A stretch of 64,000 nt of DNA from the NCBI RefSeq assembly GCF_037940415.1, contig NZ_CP149798.1, positions 2,104,501-2,168,500 on the forward strand. Reading direction: 5' to 3'. A program made the translations under genes and the position numbers. This stretch comes from Streptomyces sp. f51. GTDB taxonomy: Bacteria; Actinomycetota; Actinomycetes; Streptomycetales; Streptomycetaceae. The notes below the pieces were generated by a model. That model saw only the letters and a program-made list of their open reading frames with translations, ran no database searches and was not told the origin of the DNA. This document shows, piece by piece, positions 50,417-59,466 of this stretch; within the stretch, counting starts at the first letter, position 1, and each line of letters begins with the position of its first letter.

Positions 50417-50887
50417 ATGAGTCTCGTACGCCGTGCCACGCCCGAGGACGCCCCGGAAGTGCTGCGCCTGCGCCAGGTGATGATCCACGCGCTCTTCGAC
50501 GCCGGCTCCTCCAGTTCCTGGCACGCCACCTCGCTGCCCACCGTCCGGGCGAAGCTCGCCGACACCGAGGGCTCCTTCGCCGCGTTCGTGATCGACCACC
50601 CGGACCGGCCGGGAGCGCTCGCGTCCCTCGTCGCGGGGACGGTCGACTACCGGATCGGGCGCGAGGACAATCCGCACGGCGCGGTCGGGCACGTCTTCAG
50701 CGTCGCCACCGATCCGGACGCCCGGCACCGCGGTTACGCCCGCGCCGGTATGGAGGCCCTTCTCGACTGGTTCCGCGGACGCGGGGTCGCCCAGGTCGAC
50801 CTGAACGCGTCCGCCGAGGCCGAGCCGCTGTACGCGGCCCTCGGCTTCGTCCGCAAGCGCGACCCCTCGATGCGGCTCACCCTTTGA
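50417..50887 (+). CDS. GNAT-family N-acetyltransferase
   Basis: This 156-residue protein has the GNAT acetyl-CoA site: HVFSVATDPDARHRGYARAGMEALLDWFRGRG (residues 92-123, R-x-x-G-x-A), then the LNASAEAEPLYAALGFV end block. The substrate is unknown. A TACCGT box ends 7 nt before the ATG. It shares the control region with the divergent MerR gene and may be its target. Confidence 0.92.
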   Translation: MSLVRRATPEDAPEVLRLRQVMIHALFDAGSSSSWHATSLPTVRAKLADTEGSFAAFVIDHPDRPGALASLVAGTVDYRIGREDNPHGAVGHVFSVATDPDARHRGYARAGMEALLDWFRGRGVAQVDLNASAEAEPLYAALGFVRKRDPSMRLTL

Positions 50888-50905
50888 CCCGCTTAGGCTC
50901 GGGTC

Positions 50906-51727
50906 ATGTCCTTGCAGAGCCTGGCGCTGATCTCGAACTGGCCCGTTCCCACCGCCGCCGCCGCGGTCGTCCGCGCGGACGGCACCGTGGCCGGGTCGCA
51001 CGGTCCCGGCGGCCACCGGTTCGCCTTGGCCTCCGTCACCAAGCCGCTCGCCGCGTACGCCGCGCTCGTCGCGTACGAGGAGGGGGCGATCGAGCTCGAC
51101 GAACCCGCCGGGCCCGCCGGTTCGACGGTCCGCCATCTGCTCGCGCACACCTCGGGCCTGGCGTTCGACGAGCACCGGGCGACCTTCACGCCCGGGCAGC
51201 GGCGGCTGTACTCCAACGCCGGCTTCGAGGTGCTCGGGGACCACATCGCCAAGGCCGCGGACATGCCCTTCGCGGAGTATCTGCGCCAGGCGGTCCTCGA
51301 ACCGCTCGGCATGACGGGGACGACGCTGGACGGTTCGCCCGCGAAGGACGGCGTCTCGACGGTGGACGACCTCGTCCGCTTCGCCGCCGAGCTCCAGGCG
51401 CCGCGGCTGCTCGACCCGCGCACGGTCGCGGAGGCGATGACCGTGCAGTACCCCGGGACCAAGGGCGTGCTGCCCGGCTACGGCCACCAGAACCCCAACG
51501 ACTGGGGGCTCGGCTTCGAGATCCGCGACTCCAAGTCGCCGCACTGGACCGGGACTTCGTCCTCGCCGCGCACGTTCGGCCACTTCGGTCAGGCCGGTAC
51601 GTTCCTGTGGGTCGACCCGGTCGCGGGCGCCGCCTGTGTCGCGCTGACCGACCGGAACTTCGGGCCCTGGGCGATCGAGGCGTGGACGCCGTTCACCGAC
51701 GCGGTGCTGGCCGAACTCGCCTCCTGA
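50906..51727 (+). CDS. Serine hydrolase (beta-lactamase / penicillin-binding fold)
   Basis: This 273-residue protein has the S-x-x-K site in LASVTKPLAAY (S43, K46), the Y-x-N-like YSNAGFEVLG and the H-x-G site in FGHFGQAGTFLW. There is no signal peptide, so it is cytosolic and probably an esterase or peptidase rather than a secreted beta-lactamase. A TAGGCT box ends 6 nt before the ATG. It follows the GNAT gene by 18 bp. Confidence 0.9.
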   Translation: MSLQSLALISNWPVPTAAAAVVRADGTVAGSHGPGGHRFALASVTKPLAAYAALVAYEEGAIELDEPAGPAGSTVRHLLAHTSGLAFDEHRATFTPGQRRLYSNAGFEVLGDHIAKAADMPFAEYLRQAVLEPLGMTGTTLDGSPAKDGVSTVDDLVRFAAELQAPRLLDPRTVAEAMTVQYPGTKGVLPGYGHQNPNDWGLGFEIRDSKSPHWTGTSSSPRTFGHFGQAGTFLWVDPVAGAACVALTDRNFGPWAIEAWTPFTDAVLAELAS

Positions 51728-51738
51728 CAAGGGCGGGG

Positions 51739-52395
51739 TCAGACGGCGGCCATCTCCCACACCAGCAGCTCCGCCGGGGCCCCGGCGACCAGTTCCAGGT
51801 CCTTCGCCCCGGTGATCCGGGCCGCGTCCCCCTCGCCCAGCTCCACGCCGTCCAGTCGGACCTCGCCGCGCACGACATGGACGTAGACGCAGGGCGCGTC
51901 GGGGACGGCCGTGCGCTCGCCCGCCGTCAGCCGGCGCACATGGAGCATGGCCCCCGCCTCGGGGACGGCGTACGGGGTGGAGTCGGCGATGCCGCGGACG
52001 GTCTCGTAGGCCGGGTCACCGCCGGGCTCGATCGGCGCCAGCCACATCTGGACGAAGACCAGCGGCAGCTCGCCGTCGTTGCGCTCGACGTGGCGGACAC
52101 CGCCCGCGGAGCTCAGCCGCTGCACGTCACCGTGGCGCAGCACCGACACGTTCCCCGCCGAGTCGCGGTGGGTCAGCTCGCCCTCCACCACCCAGGTGAC
52201 GATCTCGGTGTGACTGTGCGGGTGCTCGTCGAAACCCGCGCCGGGGGCCAGCCGCTCCTCGTTGCAGGCGATCACCGCGCCGACCCGGAGGTTGTCGGGG
52301 TCGTAGTGCGGTCCGAAGGAAAAGGCGTGGAGCGAGGAGATCCCGGCTTCCGGGTCCCCTCCGCGGTAGCGCTCGTCGGCGCGGCGGACGTCCAT
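51739..52395 (-). CDS. Pirin-family protein
   Basis: This 218-residue bicupin has the pirin metal site in GFDEHPHSHTEIVTWVVEGELTHRDS (His, His, His) and the later HVERNDGELPLVFVQMWLAP. Pirins are iron-binding; some are quercetin dioxygenases. The ATG at 52395 has GGGGGAG upstream. It is divergent from fasR. Confidence 0.92.
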   Translation of the reverse strand: MDVRRADERYRGGDPEAGISSLHAFSFGPHYDPDNLRVGAVIACNEERLAPGAGFDEHPHSHTEIVTWVVEGELTHRDSAGNVSVLRHGDVQRLSSAGGVRHVERNDGELPLVFVQMWLAPIEPGGDPAYETVRGIADSTPYAVPEAGAMLHVRRLTAGERTAVPDAPCVYVHVVRGEVRLDGVELGEGDAARITGAKDLELVAGAPAELLVWEMAAV

Positions 52396-52489
52396 CACTC
52401 CCCCACGGTAGCCCGGCACCGCGAACCACCCCTCTCTTACTTACGACCCGCCGCCGCACGGCTGCGTCCGGATAAGGCAGTCTTGTCCC

Positions 52490-53695
52490 GTGCCCGAACC
52501 CGAAGCCAGCAACACCGAGCGCCCAGCGCACGACGTCGACTCGCACACCGCGACCCTCAAGCGGCTGGAGAAGTCGGCGGGCAGTCTCGCCGCCCAGGCC
52601 ATCACGCGGATGGACGAGACGCTGCCGTGGTACCGGGCCATGCCACCGGAGAACCGGTCGTGGATCGGTCTTGTGGCCCAGGCCGGTATCGCGGCCTTCA
52701 CGGAGTGGTTCCGTCACCCGGACGCGCCCCAGGCCATCTCCACCGACGTCTTCGGCACCGCGCCACGCGAGCTGACCAGGGCCATCACGCTGCGCCAGAC
52801 GGTGGAGATGGTGCGGACGACAATCGAGGTCATGGAATCGGCCATCGACGAGGTGGCGGCCCCCGGCGACGAGTCCGTGCTGCGCGAGGCGCTGCTGGTC
52901 TACGCCCGAGAGATCGCCTTCGCCACCGCCCAGGTGTATGCGCAGGCGGCGGAGGCGCGCGGCGCGTGGGACGCCCGTCTGGAGTCGCTCGTGGTGAACG
53001 CCGTGCTCTCCGGCGAGGCCGACGAGGGCGCCGTCTCCCGGGCCGCCGCGCTCGGGTGGAACTCGCCCGAACATGTCTGCGTGGTGCTGGGCACGGCACC
53101 CGACGGTGACAGCGAGCTGACGGTCGAGGCGATCCGGCGGGCGGCGCGGCACGCCAAGCTCCAGGTGCTGACGGGGGTGCTCGGGGACCGGCTGGTCGTC
53201 ATCGCGGGCGGCAGCGACAACCCGCTCGCCGTGGCCAAGTCGCTGATCGGGCCGTATGCCGCCGGATCGGTCGTCGCCGGGCCGATCGTGCCCGATCTGC
53301 TGGCCGCGACCCGGTCCGCGCAGGCCGCGGCGGCCGGGCTCAAGGCGTGTTTCGCCTGGCAGGACGCCCCGCGTCCGGTTCTGGCGGACGATCTGCTGCC
53401 GGAGCGCGCGATCGCAGGAGACCCGTCTGCCCGCGAGCAGTTGGTGGAGGAGATCTACAGACCGCTGGAGGAGGCGGGCTCGGCGCTCCTGGAGACGCTC
53501 GCCGTCTATCTGGAGCAGGCGAGCAGCCTAGAAGGCGCGGCCCGGATGCTGTTCGTCCATCCCAACACCGTGCGCTACCGGCTGCGACGTGTGACTGACG
53601 TCACCGGCTGGTCGCCCTCGGATGTTCGGTCGGCGTTCACGCTGCGGATCGCGCTGATCCTGGGGCGTCTGGCCGATGGAGATCCACAAACATAG
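52490..53695 (+). CDS. fasR: PucR-type regulator FasR, activator of the fab operon
   Basis: This 401-residue protein has a degenerate GGDEF-like middle domain (about residues 160-300) and a C-terminal PucR helix-turn-helix: VYLEQASSLEGAARMLFVHPNTVRYRLRRVTDVTGW (residues 340-375). The position directly before fabD-fabH-acpP-fabF matches FasR of Streptomyces coelicolor, which activates that operon. A CAGTCT box ends 6 nt before the GTG. It is cytosolic. Confidence 0.93.
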   Translation: MPEPEASNTERPAHDVDSHTATLKRLEKSAGSLAAQAITRMDETLPWYRAMPPENRSWIGLVAQAGIAAFTEWFRHPDAPQAISTDVFGTAPRELTRAITLRQTVEMVRTTIEVMESAIDEVAAPGDESVLREALLVYAREIAFATAQVYAQAAEARGAWDARLESLVVNAVLSGEADEGAVSRAAALGWNSPEHVCVVLGTAPDGDSELTVEAIRRAARHAKLQVLTGVLGDRLVVIAGGSDNPLAVAKSLIGPYAAGSVVAGPIVPDLLAATRSAQAAAAGLKACFAWQDAPRPVLADDLLPERAIAGDPSAREQLVEEIYRPLEEAGSALLETLAVYLEQASSLEGAARMLFVHPNTVRYRLRRVTDVTGWSPSDVRSAFTLRIALILGRLADGDPQT

Positions 53696-53703
53696 GGTTT
53701 TGT
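53686..53703. promoter_or_regulatory. Inverted repeat in the fasR-fabD gap
   Basis: ACAAA (53686-53690) and TTTGT (53699-53703) face each other across CATAGGGT. They overlap the fasR stop. They could be part of the FasR target or a weak terminator. Confidence 0.3.
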
Positions 53704-53778
53704 CGGGGACCTACAATTCCCCCTCGTGTTCTTCGTCCCTGTCCCCACGGGCGGCCGTGGCCGTCCACAAGAGAGAGT

Positions 53779-54702
53779 GTGAGAGTGCTCGTACTCGTCG
53801 CTCCCGGCCAGGGCGCTCAGACGCCCGGCTTCCTGACTCCTTGGCTCGACCTCCCCGGCGCCGCCGAACGCCTCGCCGCGTGGTCGGACGCCATCGGGCT
53901 GGACCTTGCCCACTACGGCACGCAGGCCGACGCGGACGCGATCCGTGACACGGCCGTCGCGCAGCCTCTCCTGGTCGCCGCCGGTCTGCTGTCCGCCGCC
54001 GCGCTCGGTGACGTCACCCCCGGTGCCGTCGCCGGCCACAGCGTCGGCGAGATCACCGCCGCCGCGTTCGCGGGAGTGCTCGACGACACTGCCGCGCTGA
54101 CCCTCGTACGCAGGCGTGGCCTGGCGATGGCCGAGGCCGCCGCCGTCACGCAGACCGGTATGTCGGCGCTGCTCGGCGGGGACCCGGACACGACGGTCGC
54201 GCACCTGGAGAAGCTGGGTCTGACCCCGGCGAACGTGAACGGCGCGGGCCAGATCGTGGCCGCCGGCACGCTGGAGCAGCTGGCGGCGCTGGAGGCGGAC
54301 AAGCCCGAGGGTGTCCGGCGGGTCGTGGCCCTGAAGGTGGCGGGCGCGTTCCACACGCACCACATGGCTCCCGCGGTCGACGCGCTGGCGAAGGCCGCCG
54401 AGGAACTGACGCCGGCCGACCCGCGGGTCACCTACGTCTCGAACCGTGACGGCCAGGCGGTGGCCTCCGGTGCCGAGGTCGTCTCCCGCCTGGTCGGCCA
54501 GGTCGCCAACCCGGTCCGCTGGGACCTGTGCATGGAGACCTTCCGGGAACTCGGCGCGACCGCGCTGATCGAGGTGTGCCCCGGCGGCACGCTGACCGGT
54601 CTCGCCAAGCGCGCGCTGCCCGGCGTCCCGACGCTGGCCCTGAAGACCCCCGACGACCTGGACGCGGCTCGCGAGCTCATCGCCGAGCACGGCGCCGCCT
54701 GA
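53779..54702 (+). CDS. fabD: Malonyl-CoA:ACP transacylase
   Basis: This 307-residue protein has PGQGAQTPGF at the N-terminus, the GHSVGE nucleophile site (Ser88), and His in AFHTHHM. It loads malonyl onto ACP for fatty-acid (and often type II polyketide) synthesis. GTG 53779 is chosen; GTG 53785 is also possible. It is the first gene of the fab operon, 13 bp before fabH. Confidence 0.97.
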   Translation: MRVLVLVAPGQGAQTPGFLTPWLDLPGAAERLAAWSDAIGLDLAHYGTQADADAIRDTAVAQPLLVAAGLLSAAALGDVTPGAVAGHSVGEITAAAFAGVLDDTAALTLVRRRGLAMAEAAAVTQTGMSALLGGDPDTTVAHLEKLGLTPANVNGAGQIVAAGTLEQLAALEADKPEGVRRVVALKVAGAFHTHHMAPAVDALAKAAEELTPADPRVTYVSNRDGQAVASGAEVVSRLVGQVANPVRWDLCMETFRELGATALIEVCPGGTLTGLAKRALPGVPTLALKTPDDLDAARELIAEHGAA

Positions 54703-54715
54703 GGAGCCCGAGAGC

Positions 54716-55747
54716 ATGTCGAAGATCAAGGCACCCAAGGGCGCTCCGTTCGCGCGCATCCTCGGCGTCGGCGGCTACCGTCCCGTCCGGGTCGTGCCCA
54801 ACGAGGTGATCCTGGAGACCATCGACTCGTCCGACGAGTGGATCCGTTCGCGTTCGGGCATCGAGACCCGGCACTGGGCCTCCGACGAGGAGACGGTCGC
54901 CGCGATGTCGATCGAGGCGTCCGGCAAGGCCATCGCCGACGCCGGGATCAACGCCGACCAGATCGGCGCCGTGGTGGTCTCCACCGTGTCGCACTTCGCC
55001 CAGACCCCGGCCATCGCCACCGAGATCGCCGACAAGCTCGGCACGAACAAGGCCGCGGCCTTCGACATCTCGGCCGGCTGCGCGGGCTTCGGCTACGGCC
55101 TGACCCTCGCCAAGGGCATGATCGTCGAGGGTTCCGCGGAGTACGTCCTCGTCATCGGCGTGGAGCGGCTGTCCGACCTGACCGACCTGGAGGACCGTGC
55201 GACGGCCTTCCTGTTCGGCGACGGCGCGGGCGCGGTCGTCGTGGGCCCCTCCGAGGAGCCGCACATCGGCCCCACCGTCTGGGGCAGCGAGGGCGACAAG
55301 GCCGGCACCATCAAGCAGACCGTGCCGTGGGACCGCTTCAAGGTCGGCGACGTCTCCAATCTCCCGCTCGACTCCAAGGGCGAGATCAAGTTCCCTGCCA
55401 TCACGCAGGAGGGCCAGGCGGTGTTCCGCTGGGCCGTGTTCGAGATGGCGAAGGTCGCACAGCAGGCGCTGGACGCGGCCGGGATCAGCTCGGACGACCT
55501 GGATGTCTTCATTCCCCACCAGGCCAACGAGCGGATCATCGACTCGATGGTGAAGACGCTGAAACTGCCGGGACACGTCACGGTCGCGCGTGACGTGCGC
55601 ACCACCGGCAACACCTCGGCCGCCTCGATCCCGCTCGCGATGGAGCGGCTCCTGGCGACCGGTGAGGCGAAGAGCGGCGACACCGCGCTCGTCATCGGCT
55701 TCGGGGCGGGTCTCGTGTACGCCGCGACCGTCGTTACCCTCCCCTAG
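54716..55747 (+). CDS. fabH: Beta-ketoacyl-ACP synthase III
   Basis: This 343-residue KAS III has Cys122 in FDISAGCAGFGYGL, His in VFIPHQANERI and Asn in RTTGNTSAAS. It condenses acyl-CoA starters with malonyl-ACP; in Streptomyces it favours branched starters, giving iso/anteiso fatty acids. It follows fabD closely and precedes acpP. Confidence 0.97.
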   Translation: MSKIKAPKGAPFARILGVGGYRPVRVVPNEVILETIDSSDEWIRSRSGIETRHWASDEETVAAMSIEASGKAIADAGINADQIGAVVVSTVSHFAQTPAIATEIADKLGTNKAAAFDISAGCAGFGYGLTLAKGMIVEGSAEYVLVIGVERLSDLTDLEDRATAFLFGDGAGAVVVGPSEEPHIGPTVWGSEGDKAGTIKQTVPWDRFKVGDVSNLPLDSKGEIKFPAITQEGQAVFRWAVFEMAKVAQQALDAAGISSDDLDVFIPHQANERIIDSMVKTLKLPGHVTVARDVRTTGNTSAASIPLAMERLLATGEAKSGDTALVIGFGAGLVYAATVVTLP

Positions 55748-55822
55748 GCACTCCGTACCGGATCATCCGGTCCGTACGGAACATCGCCACCCCTCTGGAA
55801 ACACACCGAAGGAGCGCCTGAC

Positions 55823-56071
55823 ATGGCCGCCACTCAGGAAGAGATCGTCGAAGGTCTCGCCGAGATCGTCAACGAGATCGCCGGGATCCCCACCGAGGAC
55901 GTCCAGCTGGACAAGTCCTTCACCGACGACCTGGACGTCGACTCGCTGTCCATGGTCGAGGTCGTCGTCGCCGCCGAAGAGCGCTTCGACGTCAAGATCC
56001 CGGACGACGACGTCAAGAACCTCAAGACCGTCGGCGACGCGACCGCCTACATCCTCGAGCACCAGGCCTGA
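55823..56071 (+). CDS. acpP: Acyl carrier protein
   Basis: This 82-residue acidic protein carries the phosphopantetheine site DVDSLSMVE (Ser41). It shuttles acyl chains between the Fab enzymes. AAGGAGCG lies 9 nt before the ATG. It lies between fabH and fabF. Confidence 0.98.
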   Translation: MAATQEEIVEGLAEIVNEIAGIPTEDVQLDKSFTDDLDVDSLSMVEVVVAAEERFDVKIPDDDVKNLKTVGDATAYILEHQA

Positions 56072-56197
56072 CCTTCCGGTCACCTGGGCCGACCGTCCGG
56101 GTGACCGGGGCCGCGTGCCCCGGTTCGCCCTGGCTGATGCCCCGCCACCCGGCGGTGGCGCCGCTGAATCCTCGTATCCGTTGGAGAAAGAATTCCC

Positions 56198-57469
56198 GTG
56201 AGCCCGACCAATCGCACCGTGGTCGTCACCGGTATCGGCGCAACCACACCGCTGGGTGGCGACGCAGCCTCTACCTGGGAGGGCCTGATCGCCGGACGTT
56301 CCGGCGTCCGCCCCCTCGAGCAGGAGTGGGCCGCCGACCAGGCCGTCCGTATCGCGGCGCAGATCGCCGTGGAGCCGGGTGAGGTCATCCCCCGCCCGCA
56401 GGCCCGCCGTCTGGACCGCTCGGCGCAGTTCGCGCTGATCGCGGCCAAGGAGGCCTGGGCCGACGCCGGTTTCACCGACAAGGCGGGCGAGGACCCGAGT
56501 GTCGACCCCGACCGGCTGGGCACGGTCATCGCCTCCGGCATCGGTGGTGTGACGACCCTGCTCGACCAGTACGACGTGCTGAAGGAGAAGGGCGTACGCC
56601 GTGTCTCCCCGCACACCGTTCCGATGCTGATGCCGAACGGTCCGTCCGCCAACGTGGGTCTCGCCGTGGGCGCCCGCGCCGGTGTGCACACCCCGGTCTC
56701 CGCCTGCGCTTCCGGCGCCGAGGCCATCGGCTACGCCATCGAGATGATCCGCACGGGCCGCGCCGACGTCGTCGTCGCCGGTGGCACCGAGGCGGCCATC
56801 CACCCGCTTCCCATCGCCGCGTTCGGCAACATGATGGCGATGTCCAAGAACAACGACGACCCGCAGGGTGCCTCGCGCCCCTACGACGTCGCCCGTGACG
56901 GCTTCGTCCTCGGCGAGGGTGCCGGTGTCGTCGTCCTGGAGTCCGCCGAGCACGCCGCCAAGCGTGGCGCCCGCGTCTACGCGGAGGCGGTCGGCCAGGG
57001 CATCTCGGCCGACAGCCACGACATCGTGCAGCCGGAGCCGGAGGGCCGCGGCATCGCGCACGCCCTCCAGAGCCTGCTGGACAACACGGACCTGGACCCG
57101 GCCGAGATCGTGCACGTGAACGCGCACGCCACCTCGACGCCCGCCGGTGACGTGGCCGAGCTGAAGGCGCTGCGCAAGGTGTTCGGCGACGACGCGGACC
57201 ACTTCGCGGTCTCCGCCACCAAGTCGATGACCGGTCACCTCCTCGGTGGCGCCGGCGGTGTCGAGTCGGTCGCGGCCGTGCTCGCCCTGTACCACCGGCT
57301 CGCCCCGCCGACCATCAACGTCGAGAACCTTGACCCCGAGGCCGAGGCCGCCGCGGACATCGTGCGCGGCGAGGCCCGCAAGCTGCCCGTCGAGGGCCGT
57401 ATCGCCGCGCTGAACGACTCGTTCGGCTTCGGCGGGCACAACGTGGTCCTGGCGTTCCGTTCCGTCTGA
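56198..57469 (+). CDS. fabF: Beta-ketoacyl-ACP synthase II
   Basis: This 423-residue condensing enzyme has Cys170 in VSACASGAEAIGYAI and the His pair in HVNAHATSTPAGD and SMTGHLLGGAGG. It elongates acyl-ACP. The GTG start at 56198 has TTGGAGAAAG upstream. It is the last gene of the operon, followed by a hairpin. Confidence 0.97.
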   Translation: MSPTNRTVVVTGIGATTPLGGDAASTWEGLIAGRSGVRPLEQEWAADQAVRIAAQIAVEPGEVIPRPQARRLDRSAQFALIAAKEAWADAGFTDKAGEDPSVDPDRLGTVIASGIGGVTTLLDQYDVLKEKGVRRVSPHTVPMLMPNGPSANVGLAVGARAGVHTPVSACASGAEAIGYAIEMIRTGRADVVVAGGTEAAIHPLPIAAFGNMMAMSKNNDDPQGASRPYDVARDGFVLGEGAGVVVLESAEHAAKRGARVYAEAVGQGISADSHDIVQPEPEGRGIAHALQSLLDNTDLDPAEIVHVNAHATSTPAGDVAELKALRKVFGDDADHFAVSATKSMTGHLLGGAGGVESVAAVLALYHRLAPPTINVENLDPEAEAAADIVRGEARKLPVEGRIAALNDSFGFGGHNVVLAFRSV

Positions 57470-57493
57470 CGCCGGCTCCCGTCCCGTACGGCT

Positions 57494-57529
57494 GTGGCCC
57501 GTACCCCTGGTCAAGGGGGTACGGGCCAC
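57494..57529. terminator. fab operon terminator
   Basis: GTGGCCCGTACCCC (57494-57507) pairs perfectly with 57516-57529 around an 8-nt loop, 25 bp after fabF. It also serves the convergent DUF3145 gene. Confidence 0.9.
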
Positions 57530-57587
57530 ACGGCGTTCGTTCTCGGGCGGGTCCGGGCGTCCTTGACGGAGCGTCACCGGTGGGGCG

Positions 57588-58082
57588 TCAGACCACCTGG
57601 TGCAGCCAGCGGACCGGGGCGCCCTCGCCCGCGTAGCGGAAGGGCTCCAGCTCGTCGTCCCAGGGCTTGCCGAGGAGCTTGGCGAGGTCGGCCTCCAGGT
57701 CGCTCTCGCCGCGCTGGGAGCGCAGCAGGGCCGCGCGCAGCCGGTCCTCGGGGATGAGGATGTCGCCGTGGATGCCGGTGACGGCGTGGAAGATGCCCAG
57801 CTCGGGGGTGCAGCTGTAGCGCTCGCCCTCGGCGGTGGGGCAGGGTTCGGCGGTGACCTCGAAGCGCAGCAGGTGCCAGCCGCGCAGCGCGGAGGCGAGC
57901 TTGGAGGCGGTGCCCACCTCGCCCTTCCAGGAGAACTCGGATCTCCAGGTGCCCGGCGCGGCGGGCTGCCGGATCCAGTCGAGGTTGACGCGTGTGCCGA
58001 GCACCCCCGCGACCGCCCACTCGACATGCGGACACAACGCGCGGGGCGCGGAGTGCACGTAGAGAACTCCACGTGTCGTCAC
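57588..58082 (-). CDS. DUF3145 family protein
   Basis: This 164-residue protein starts MTTRGVLYVHSAPRALCPHVEWAVAGVLG and keeps WRSEFSWKGEVGTASKLASALRGWHLLRFEVTAEPC, the DUF3145 pattern. It is found next to the fab genes in many actinobacteria, so a lipid-related role is possible. The GTG at 58082 has GGAGG 5 nt upstream. Confidence 0.9.
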   Translation of the reverse strand: MTTRGVLYVHSAPRALCPHVEWAVAGVLGTRVNLDWIRQPAAPGTWRSEFSWKGEVGTASKLASALRGWHLLRFEVTAEPCPTAEGERYSCTPELGIFHAVTGIHGDILIPEDRLRAALLRSQRGESDLEADLAKLLGKPWDDELEPFRYAGEGAPVRWLHQVV

Positions 58083-58391
58083 TGGGGCCTCCGGACAGAG
58101 CGAGACATCTTGTAACTTAGCGGAACGGCAGTGGCAGGGCGGCCACGTGGCGAGGCTACCCTGCGGCGGCGCAAGGAGTGTGACGTACCGTCGGTCCAAG
58201 CGCCGTGAACCGCCGAGGTTTCACCCGGCGGGACGTGTCCGGACTCCCCTGCCGGGGGTCCGGGTCCGCCTCCCGGGTGGAGACGGCCGCACCATGGAAA
58301 CGCGGCGCGACCGACCGTGTACGACGTGGTGCGACCGACCGCGCGGAGCGGATGCCGACCAACCCTGTACAACGAACGAGGAGACCAGGGG

Positions 58392-59279
58392 ATGCGGAAT
58401 CGCAGCCACCGTTCGCGGGCCGTCCTCGCCGTCGCCGCGGCGGCGGCTCTCCTGGGCACCGCCGCCTGCGACTCCTCGGCGCCCGGCGGGACCGCGAAGC
58501 AGCGGCCGTCGGCGAAGCCCACGCCGGTCTGGGACCGCAGTCCCCACTCCATGGCCGCGGTCGGCGACTCGATCACGCGCGGTTTCGACGCGTGCAGCGT
58601 GCTGTCCGACTGCCCCGAGGTGTCGTGGGCGACCGGCAGCGATCCCCGGGTCGACAGCCTCGCCGTGCGGCTGCTCGGCGCCACCGGCGCGGCCGAGCGG
58701 AGCTGGAACTACGCGGTGACCGGCGCGCGGATGGCCGACCTTCCCGGTCAGATGGAGCAGGCGGCGGCGCGCAGGCCGGAGCTGGTGACGGTGATGGCGG
58801 GCGCGAACGACGCCTGCCGCTCGTCCGCCTCGGCGATGACGCCGGTCGCCGACTTCCGCGGCGCGTTCCAGGACGCGATGAGCACGTTGCGCCGGGCCCT
58901 GCCCAAGACGCAGGTGTACGTGTCGAGCGTGCCGGATCTGAAACGGCTCTGGTCCGAGGGGCGCGGCAATCCGCTGGGCAAGCAGGTGTGGAAGCTGGGC
59001 ATCTGTCCCTCGATGCTCGGTGACGCGGACTCGCTGGGCTCGGCGGCGACGCTGCGGCGCGGCCAGGTGTGGGACCGGGTGAAGGAGTACAACCAGGTGC
59101 TGCGCGAGGTGTGCGCCAGGGACCGGCGGTGCCGCTTCGACGGGAACGCGGTCTTCGACTACCGCTTCGGCACCGACCAGCTGAGTCACTGGGACTGGTT
59201 CCACCCGAGCAGGGACGGACAGGCCCGACTCGCGGAGATCGCCTACCGCAGGGTCACCGCAAGCGAACCCGTCACCTAG
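58392..59279 (+). CDS. SGNH/GDSL-hydrolase lipoprotein
   Basis: This 295-residue protein has a lipoprotein signal with the lipobox LLGTAAC (Cys about residue 26). The GDSL-type catalytic Ser is in MAAVGDSITRGFD, the oxyanion Asn in MAGANDAC and the Asp-x-x-His in DWFHPSRDG. It is an extracellular esterase. GAGGAGACC lies before the ATG at 58392. The stop codon TAG falls inside the CTAG flank of the inverted-repeat element. Confidence 0.92.
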   Translation: MRNRSHRSRAVLAVAAAAALLGTAACDSSAPGGTAKQRPSAKPTPVWDRSPHSMAAVGDSITRGFDACSVLSDCPEVSWATGSDPRVDSLAVRLLGATGAAERSWNYAVTGARMADLPGQMEQAAARRPELVTVMAGANDACRSSASAMTPVADFRGAFQDAMSTLRRALPKTQVYVSSVPDLKRLWSEGRGNPLGKQVWKLGICPSMLGDADSLGSAATLRRGQVWDRVKEYNQVLREVCARDRRCRFDGNAVFDYRFGTDQLSHWDWFHPSRDGQARLAEIAYRRVTASEPVT

Positions 59280-59457
59280 GTCCTGTCGTCAAATCCCCGC
59301 CTGCGCGGCGACGCCCTGCACGCACTCTCGCCGCACCGGCCCCGGACCCGAGTACGTCCGGTACGCAGGCCTGGGGCCGGCACGCCGAGAGCGCGCACCT
59401 GACGCCGCCGCGCCCGCCCTCCGGGCGGACGACGGGGATTTGACGACAGGACCTAGG
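59275..59457. mobile_element. MITE-like element with 24-bp terminal inverted repeats
   Basis: Positions 59275-59298 and 59434-59457 are perfect reverse complements (core GTCCTGTCGTCAAATCCCC). Both are flanked by CTAG (59276-59279 and 59453-59456), which fits a 4-bp YTAR-type target duplication as in the IS5 group. The 173-bp body encodes nothing. It also can act as a terminator. Confidence 0.7.
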
Positions 59458-59466
59458 GTTTCTCCC

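Noticed and set aside
53686..53703. Calling the ACAAA/TTTGT repeat a proven FasR operator
   Set aside because: The position is suggestive, but I cannot confirm the FasR consensus from the sequence alone; it is listed only as a low-confidence site.
59440..59459. TTGACG in the element end as a -35 box for galM
   Set aside because: The distance to the TAGGGT box is only 8 bp, far too short for a normal promoter.
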